From assembly GCA_030426085.1 (NCBI GenBank), contig JAUHYW010000040.1, forward strand, positions 1 through 64,000: 64,000 bases of DNA. The letters run 5' to 3'. The notes under the pieces were generated by a model. The model did not search any database, was not told where the DNA came from, and saw only the letters and a list, made by a program, of their open reading frames with translations. Position 1 is the stretch's first letter, and each line of letters opens with the position of its first letter. The position numbers were made by a program, and so were the translations under genes. Shown here piece after piece: positions 18,856 to 27,100 of the stretch. This DNA comes from a bacterium (lineage in GTDB: Bacteria > Myxococcota_A > Bradymonadia > UBA7976 > UBA1532).

Positions 18856-20330
18856 GCATCCGCCGCCCTGGCCCGCGGCCGCGCTGGCTGCCGCTCGCCG
18901 CGGCGCTCCTGACGGCCTGCGGCGCGGCCCCGCGCGCCGACGGGCCCCGCCTCGACGCGCCCCGCCCGCCCCTCGAGACGCCCCGCCCGTTCACCCCGCC
19001 GACCCCGACCGTGATCGACATCCCCCGGGCGCCGCCGGTGTGGCTCATCGCGCGTCACGACGTGCCGCTGGTCGCGGTGCACGTCGTCGTGCCCTACGGC
19101 GCCGCGGCCGATCCCGCGGGTCAGGGCGGCCTGGCGGCGCTCACCGCCGAGATGATGGAGCAGGGGGCCGGCCGCCGGGGGGCCGCCGAGCTCGGCCGGG
19201 CCGCGGAGCGCCTGGGCGCCGATCTGAGCGTCGCCGCCGATCGGGACGCGAGCAGCGCCCGGCTGGTTGTGCTGTCGGACAACCTCGAGCCCGCCGTGCG
19301 CCTGCTGGCGGACGTCGTCGGGCGCCCCCGCTTCGAGCCCGCCGAGTGGGCCCGGACCCACCCGCTGTGGAAGGCGGGGCTGGCCGGGCGGGCGTTCGAC
19401 CCCGAGCAGGTGGCGGCCGTGGTGACCGACGCTGCGCTCTTCGGCCCCGATCACCCATATGGCCACCCGGTAAACGGCACGGTCGCCAGCGTAGAAGCCA
19501 TCGGGCTGGACGATGTGCGCGCGTTCCACGCCCGCCACTGGCGGCCCGACCGGGCGACGATCGTCGTGGTCGGCGACGTGACCCGCGAGGCGCTGATCCG
19601 GCTGCTGCCCCGGGCCCTGATCGAGTGGGGCGCCGCCGGTGAGCCCCCGCCGTTGCCCCAGCCGCCCGCGCCGCCGCCGGGCGCCGCCCGCTGCGTGATC
19701 GTCGAGCGCCCCGAGAGCCCCCAGACCGTGCTCGTGCTGGCCGAGCGGGGCCCGGCGGCGGCCGATCCCCAGCAGGTGGCCGCCGGCCTGAGCGACATCG
19801 TGCTCGGCGGCAGCTTCACCTCGCGGCTCAACCTCAACCTGCGCGAAGCGAAGGGCTACACCTACGGCGCCCGGTCGAGCGTGCCGTTCCTGCGCGGGGC
19901 GGGCCTCAGCCGGGCCGGGGCGGCGGTGCAGAGCGCGGTGACCGGCCCGGCGCTGGCCGAGCTGCGCCGGGAGCTGGGCCGCATGGCGGCCGACGGCATC
20001 ACGCCCGACGAGCTGCGCAAGGCCCGGGCCACCGCCCGCAGCGCCGACGTGGCGACCTACGAGACGGGCGCCGCCGCCGCCGACCGGCTGGCTCAGCTCG
20101 CCGGCCTCGGGCTGCCGCCCGGCTTCGACGCGACCGCCGCTCAGCGCCTGGACACGATGGACGCGGCCGCGATCCGCCGAGCCCTGCCCGCGCTGCCCTC
20201 GGCGGCGGCGAGCGTCATCGCGGTGGGTGATCCGGCCGTCATCCGCGAGGCGCTGAAGGGCGCGGATCTGCCACCGCCGGCCCGCTACGACGCCGACGGG
20301 CGCCCGATCCCCGCGCCATCGGCCAAGTGA
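18852..20330 (+). CDS. M16-family inactive partner subunit (lipoprotein)
   Basis: The 492-residue protein has a lipoprotein-type signal (LPLAAALLTACGAA). It carries both M16 domains, for example GGLAALTAEMMEQGA where the zinc motif should be. HxxEH is replaced, so it cannot bind zinc there. The C-terminal half retains the substrate-side features GGSFTSRLNLNLREAKGYTYGARS. It is translationally coupled to the catalytic M16 gene. By analogy with mitochondrial-type and bacterial two-gene M16 systems, it should form the non-catalytic half of a heterodimer. The lipobox predicts anchoring to a membrane. Confidence 0.88.
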   Translation: MSIRRPGPRPRWLPLAAALLTACGAAPRADGPRLDAPRPPLETPRPFTPPTPTVIDIPRAPPVWLIARHDVPLVAVHVVVPYGAAADPAGQGGLAALTAEMMEQGAGRRGAAELGRAAERLGADLSVAADRDASSARLVVLSDNLEPAVRLLADVVGRPRFEPAEWARTHPLWKAGLAGRAFDPEQVAAVVTDAALFGPDHPYGHPVNGTVASVEAIGLDDVRAFHARHWRPDRATIVVVGDVTREALIRLLPRALIEWGAAGEPPPLPQPPAPPPGAARCVIVERPESPQTVLVLAERGPAAADPQQVAAGLSDIVLGGSFTSRLNLNLREAKGYTYGARSSVPFLRGAGLSRAGAAVQSAVTGPALAELRRELGRMAADGITPDELRKARATARSADVATYETGAAAADRLAQLAGLGLPPGFDATAAQRLDTMDAAAIRRALPALPSAAASVIAVGDPAVIREALKGADLPPPARYDADGRPIPAPSAK

Positions 20331-20388
20331 CGCCCGGGCGCCCGGCGCCGCGCTTGACCGCATCCGGGTGCCCGTCCACGATGTCCGC

Positions 20389-21090
20389 ATGCGCTTCTTC
20401 CCGGCCCGCAGCATGCCCAAGCTCTACATCAACCTCGACCGGCGGGCCGATCGGCGGGCGCGGATGGAGGCCAGCCGGCAGACCCACCCGGTGCTGGCGA
20501 ACCTCGAGCGCGTGCCCGGGTGCGATGGCCGCGACATCGAAGACTTCGCCCGGCTGCCGGGCGGGGTGCGCATCAGCCGGCGCCAGCAGCGGCACATCGC
20601 CGTCGGCGGGCCGAGCCGGGGCGGCATGCACACCCCGGGCAGCGTGGGGCTCGGCATCAGCTACAAAGCCGCGCTCGATCGCGTCCTCGCCGAGGGATGG
20701 GATCACACTCTCGTCCTGGAGGACGACGCCACCTTCGTCGATGACTTCGGCCCCCGGCTGGAGGGGCTGCCCATCCCCGATGGCTACGATGCCATCTGCC
20801 TGGGGTACACCAGCGCCCCCCGGGCCGAAGCGATCGATCCGTGGTACATGCGGGCCTACCGGGTCTATGGGACCTTCGCGATCATCTGGTCGCTGGCCGG
20901 GGCGCGCAAGGTCGTCGACGAGCTGAAGCTGTTCGATCCCTTCAAGTATGCGCTCGACACCCGGTTCTACTTCGGCCTCGACCGGGGCGCGCTGGCCAAG
21001 TATTGCGTGATCGATCGCATGGTGCGCCACCCGCCGCAGCACACGACGGACGATCCGTCCGACATCCTCATCCGATCGGATCCCGGTTGA
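20389..21090 (+). CDS. Glycosyltransferase family 25 protein
   Basis: This protein of 233 residues has the GT25 pattern: LYINLDRRADRRARM at the N-terminus, GSVGLGISYKAAL for the acceptor region, and HTLVLEDDATF with the metal-binding DD. GT25 enzymes add sugars (often beta-galactose) to lipooligosaccharide or protein. Possible starts are a GTG at 20368 and ATGs at 20389 and 20413. None has a strong ribosome-binding site, and I chose 20389. The gene stands alone after the M16 pair and is convergent with the giant PKD gene 19 bases away, with no other glycan genes nearby. Confidence 0.8.
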   Translation: MRFFPARSMPKLYINLDRRADRRARMEASRQTHPVLANLERVPGCDGRDIEDFARLPGGVRISRRQQRHIAVGGPSRGGMHTPGSVGLGISYKAALDRVLAEGWDHTLVLEDDATFVDDFGPRLEGLPIPDGYDAICLGYTSAPRAEAIDPWYMRAYRVYGTFAIIWSLAGARKVVDELKLFDPFKYALDTRFYFGLDRGALAKYCVIDRMVRHPPQHTTDDPSDILIRSDPG

Positions 21091-21109
21091 CGCCGCCCGC
21101 CGGGGCCAC

Positions 21110-24100
21110 TCAGCGGCGGCGGCGCAGGCCGATCAAGCCCACGATCGCCAGCAGCCCCCACAGCAGGCCGGCCGGCGAGTCATCGCCTGCGTCGCAGGCG
21201 CACCCGCTGCCGGTGAAGTCGTCCAGCGTCGGCCCCACGTCGGCCTCGGGCGGGCCGTAGTCCGGGCTGTAGACCGGGTCGATGTCCCCGCTGATGCGGA
21301 TGACATAGCGCTGGGTCGTCTGGCCCCCGTCGGGCACCCACGCCTCGTCGATCTTGTGGCCATCGGTGGCCCGCAACTCGACGATGACATCCCCGGTGGC
21401 GTCGGGCGGCACGTCCCAGTCGAGGGTGAACCGGCCGTCGTCGTACTCGGTGAGCAGCATGCCTTCGGGCGCGTCCATCAGCTCGAGGCGGATGATGTCG
21501 GTCTCACCGGCGTCGATGACTTCGATGGCATAGGTGTACGGCCGGCCGGCGGTGGCCAGCTCGGGGGGCTCGGTGACGAAGCTCGGCGGGCTGTTGGCGA
21601 TCGAGACGGCCACCTTGGCCCCCAGCGGCGCCTCGGGCGGGCCGCCCCACACCCGGGCGAGGTACGAGCCGTCGTCGGCGTAGCGGTGGCTCACGTCGCG
21701 CCCGGTGGCCTGGGTCCCGTCGCCGAAGTCCCAGGTCCACAGGTCCTGCTCGGGCGGCTCGGCCCCGGCGCAGCCCTGATCGTCGGGCCCGATGACCAGG
21801 CTCTCCTCGCCGACCGCGAAGCCGACGCACTGACCCTCGATGCCCTGAACCGACGCATCGGCGATGCCCGGGCGGTCGACCCACTGCTCGATCTCGAAGT
21901 CGTGCTCGAACGGGGTCACGGTGCCCGACCACGGGTCGCGCACGTCGATGGTCATCGTGTGCCCGCCGCCGACGTCGTAGACGTGCTGGGCGATGCCTTC
22001 CGCGAGCCACCCGGTATCATGGGTGCCATCGCCGTCGAAGTCGAAGGCATACATCAGCTCGGCGCTGTCGGGGTCGCGGGCCGTGGCCCGGGCGAGCACG
22101 TCCCCCGCGCCGCCGTCCTGCACCGCCATCTCGAGCATCGTGGTCGGCAGGTCGACGATGGGCGCGGTGAACGGCATCTCGGCGGTCAGGCCGCTGTCGT
22201 CGGTGACCTGCACCACGCCGGCGTAGGGCACCTCGTCGGGGTCGTAGGCGTAGCGGTGCTCGCCGACCAGGTTCGGCAGCGGGCTCCAGGCCGGCTCTTC
22301 GCCCTCGGCGACCTCTTCGTCGCCCCACCGGATGCGCCCCGAGAGCGGGCCGCCCTCGGGGTCGACCGCGTCCACGGCGACCGAGGTCTGCCCCCCGGGG
22401 CCGATCTCGACGAAGACCTCTTCGATGCGCGGCGGCAGCCGGAAGGGGTTGTCCCCGTCCTGGCCCACGGTGATCTCGTCCTCGATGCGGGCCCCCGACC
22501 AGGGATCGGTGACCGCGACCCGGGCGGTGTACTGGCCCGGCGGCTCGTAGATCCACACGCTCTCGCTGTTCTCGGCGTCGAGCACCTCCCAGGCGCCGTC
22601 GCTCTGGAAGTCGTAGGCGTAGGTCAGGGTGTCCGGGCTGTCGGGGTCGTCGGCGACGATGTCGAAGAACCACGTCCCGGCCCGCAGCTCGCGGGCGGTG
22701 ATCTCGCGGATGACCGTCGGGCTGTCGACCACCGCCGCCGCGAAGTCGGCCTGCGCTTCGAGGCCCTCGTCGTCGGCGACGGTCACCCGGCCGGCGTAGG
22801 GCTCCTCGGCGAACGGGTAGACATGGCTGCCCCGGCCGCCGGGCAGCCGCAGCAGCTCGCCGCCGGCGTCGCCCCAGTCGACGAAGTGGGTCAGCGGGCC
22901 GCCCTCGGGATCGACCGCCTCGATGACCAGCTCGGCCCGGCCGCGGGGGCCCATCTCGAGGGTCACCCCCCGGATGACCGGGGGCCGGTTCTCCGCGGGC
23001 GCCACGTACTCGACGCTGGCCTGGGCCTCGGCGGTGCCGCCCCGCCCGTCGTCGACGGTCACGGCCACGGTGTAGCGCTGGTAGACGTCGGCCGGGTAGC
23101 GGTGGGCCGCCAGCCCGCTGCGGTTGACGGTGTCGGCGGCGGCGTCGCCCCAGTCGAAGGTGTAGGTCAGCCCGTCGCCGTCGGGGTCGACCGCGCCGAC
23201 GACCGCCAGCACCTCGAAGCCCTCCTGGCGCACCAGGCGCAGCTCCTCGATGACCGGCGGGCGGTTCTGGTCGGGCGCGACGAACTCGACGACGAGCTCC
23301 TCGGTGGCCGCGCCGCCCCGGCCGTCCTCGACGGTGACCGCGACGGTGTAGGCCGCGAACATGCCATCGGGGAAGGCGTGGGGCGCGATGCCTCCGGCGT
23401 TGCGGGTCACCGGGCTGCCGTCGCCCCAGTCGAAGGTGTAGGTCAAGGGGTCGCCGTCGGGGTCGACCGCGCTGGCGGCGAGGGTGGCCTCGAAGCCATC
23501 GCGCGACAGCTCGCGGACCAGTTCGAAGGCCGGCGGGCGGTTCTGGTCGGGCGCGACGAACGTCACCTCGACCTCGGCGCTGGCCTCGCCGCCCCGGCCG
23601 TCGCGGGCGCTGACGGTGACCGGCCAGGTGCGGTACTCGCCCTCGGGGAAGCGGTGCGCGGCGAGCCCGGCCCGGTTCTCGGTGGGCGGGCTGTCGTCGG
23701 CCCAGTCGAAGGTGTAGGTGATGGGATCCCCGTCGGGGTCGACCGCGCTGGCGGTCAGCGTGGCTTCGAAGCCGTCGACCGAGAGCACCCGGGCGACCTC
23801 GATGACCGGCGGGCGGTTCTGGTCGGGCGGCGGGAAGTCGATCTCGACGTCGGTCGCGACCGCGCCGCCGCGGCCGTCGTCGGCGGTGACGGTGACGGTG
23901 TAGGCCCGGTAGTCGCCGGGCGGGTAGGCGTGCTCGGCGAGCCCGGCCCGGTTGGTGGTCGGCGGGCTGCCGTCGCCCCAGTCGAAGGTGTAGGTGACCG
24001 GGTCGCCGTTGGGGTCGACCGCGGTGGCGGTGACCACGACCCCGAAGCCGTCCCGGGACAGCTCGCGGGCGACCTCGAAGAACGGCGGCACGTTCTCGGC

Positions 24101-27100
24101 CGGCGGCGGGAAGTCGACGGTGACCTCGGCGGTGTCCGATCCGCCCTGGCCGTCGTCGGCGGTGATCACGACGGTGTACGGCCGGAAGACGTTGGCCGGG
24201 TAGACGTGGGCCGCCACCCCGCCGGCGTTGGTGGTCGACGGGCCGTCGTCCCCCCACTCGAAGGTGTAGGTCAGGTCGTCGCCGTCGGGATCGGCGGCGG
24301 TGGCGGTCAGCACCGCTTCGAAGCCGTCGACGCCCAGCACCCGGGCGACCTCGATGACCGGCGGGCGGTTGGCGGCGGGGGCCGGGAAGTCGACGTCGAT
24401 CTGCGCCTCGGCGGTGCCGCCCCGGCCGTCGTCGGCGGTGACGGTGACGGTGTAGGTCTCGAAGGCGCCCCGGGGGAAGCCGTGCACCGCGAGGCCGCCG
24501 ACGCTGACCCCCGGCGCGTCGCCGTCGCCCCACTCGAAGGTGTAGACCAGCGCGCCGCCGTCGGGGTCGACGGCGGTGGCCGAGACGACGACCTCGAAGC
24601 CGTCGCGCCCGATCTCGCGCAGGCTCTCGATGACCGGCGGGCGGTTGGCGGCGGGGGCCGGGAAGTCGACGTCGATCTCGGCGGTGTCCTGCCCGCCGCG
24701 GCCGTCGTCCACGGTCACCGTGATGGTGTAGGCCCGGAACTGGCCGGCCGGGTAGACGTGATCGGCCAGGCCGCCCGCGTTCTGGCTCGGCGGGCTGTCG
24801 TCGCCCCAGTCGAAGGTGTAGGTCAGCAGGTCGCCGTCGGGGTCGACGGCGGTGGCCGACGCGACGAGTTCGAAGCCGCTGCGCCCGATCTCGCGGGCGA
24901 CCTCGATGCGCGGCGGGCGGTTGGCGGCGGGGGCCGGGAAGTCGACCTCGACGTCGGCCTGCGCGGTGCCGCCCCGGCCGTCGTCGGCGGTGACGGTGAC
25001 GGTGTAGGCCCGGAACTGCCCCGCGGGGTAGAGGTGCACGCCCACGCCGCCGGCGTTGGTCATCGCCGGGGCGCCGTCGCCCCAGGTGAAGGTGTAGGTC
25101 AGCGGGTCGCCGTCGGGATCGGTGGCGCTGGCCGAGATGACGACCTCGAAGCCGGTGCGCCCGATCTCCCGGGCGAAGTCGATGGCCGGCGGCCGGTTCT
25201 GGGCCGGGGCGGGGAAGTCGACCCGGAGGGTGCGCTGGGCGCTGCCCCCGCGGCCGTCGGTCACCGTGACCGTGACGTCGTAGGCCCGGAAGTCGCCCGC
25301 GGGGAAGTCGTGCACCCCGACGCCGCCCGGCGAGCCGGCCGGCTGGGAGCCGTCGCCCCAGTCGATGGTGTAGGTCAGCGGGTCGCCGTCGGGGTCGACC
25401 GCGCTGGCGGCGATGGCCACCCGGAAGCCGTCCCGGCTGATCTCGTCGAGCCGGGCGATGACCGGATCCTCGTTGGCCGCGGGCCGGGGGAAGTCGATCT
25501 CCAGCGTGCGCCGGGCCTCGCCGCCGCGGCCGTCGCGGGCGATGGCGGTGACCTCGTAGCTCTGGAACTGCCCCTCGGGGTAGGCGTGGGTCGCCACCCC
25601 GCCGGCGTTGGCCGACTGGCTGCCGTCGCCCCACTCGAAGGTGTAGGTCAGCGAGTCGCCGTCGGGGTCGATTCCGCTGGCCGACACGACGACCTCGAAG
25701 CCGTCGCGGCCGATCTGCACGAGCTGGTCGATGACCGGCGGGCGGTTCTCGGCGGGGGCCTCGAACTCGACCCGCAGCGCCTCCTGGGCGGCGCCGCCCC
25801 GGCCGTCGTCGGCGGTGACGGCGACGTCGTAGCCCCGGAACGCGCCGTCGGCGAAGCGGTGCACCGCGACCCCGCCCGCGTTGCGGGTGGCCGGCGAGCC
25901 GTCGCCCCAGTCGAAGGTGTAGGCCACCGGATCGCCGTCGGGATCGGCCGCGCTGGCGGCGACGGTCACCGCGAAGCCGTCGCGGCTGATCTCCACGAAC
26001 TGGTCGACGACCGGCGGGCGGTTCTCGGGCGGGGCCTCGAAGCCGACGTCGAAGGTGTCGCTGGCGCTGCCGCCCCGATCGTCGGTGACCGTGACGGTGA
26101 CCGCGTACGCCCGGAACTGCCCGTCGGGGAACCGGTGGGCCGCGATGCCGCCCCGGTTGACGGTGTCCGGGCTGCCGTCGGCCCAGGCGAAGCGGTAGGT
26201 CAGCGGGTCGCCGTCGGGGTCGCTCGCCTCGGCGGCCAGGGTCACGTTGAAGTCGACGCGGCTGATCTCGAGGATGGCGTCGATGCTCGGCGGGCGGTTC
26301 TCGGCGGGGGCTTCGAACTCGACCTGCACGACCCGCTGATCGCGGCCGCCGCGGCCGTCGTCGGCGGTGATGGTGACGTCGTAGACCCCGAACGCGCCCT
26401 CGGGGAAGACGTGCGCCGCCACGCCGCCCTGGTTGGTGGTCGGCGGGCTGCCGTCGGCCCAGTCGAAGGTGTAGGTGAGCACGTCGCCGTCGGGATCGGC
26501 GGCGCTGGCGGCGATGACGACCTCGAAGCCGTCCTGATCGAGCACCCGGGTGAACTCGAAGCGCGGCGCCTGGTTCTCCGGCGGCTCGGGGAAGTCGACC
26601 GCGAGCTGGCGCTGCGCGGTGCCGCCCCGGCCGTCGTCGGCGGTGATCGTGACGGTGTAGGCCCGGTAGACGCCGTCGGGGTAGGCGTGCTGGCTGATGC
26701 CGCCCTGGGTCACGGTCGGCGGGCTGCCGTCGCCCCAGTCGACGGTGTAGGTCAGGCCGTCGCCGTCGGGATCGACCGCGCTGGCGCTGACGACCACGTC
26801 GAAGTCGTTCTGCCCGACGACGCTGGCCTGCTCGAAGACGGGCGGGCGGTTGTCGAGCTGCACGACCTGGTCGAACAGCGCCGGATCGCCGCCCGACCCC
26901 CGGACCATGCCCGCGATGCGCACCGCGTCGGTGCCCGGCGGCACCTGGAACTCGACCTGGTTCGCCCCGCCGCCGGCCACCTCGTAGCGGCCGTCGGCAC
27001 CCACGTCGAAGAAGTAGCGCAGGGTCGGATCGGCGAACGGCGCCCGCAGATCGCGGGCGGCCGAGACCGTGTCGTCGCCGTCGCTGAGGCGCACCGTCGC

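Noticed and set aside
22980-26850. Mobile or intergenic tandem repeat suspected from the 275-bp period
   Set aside because: The period is an exact multiple of a protein module in one continuous frame and has no terminal repeats or transposase.
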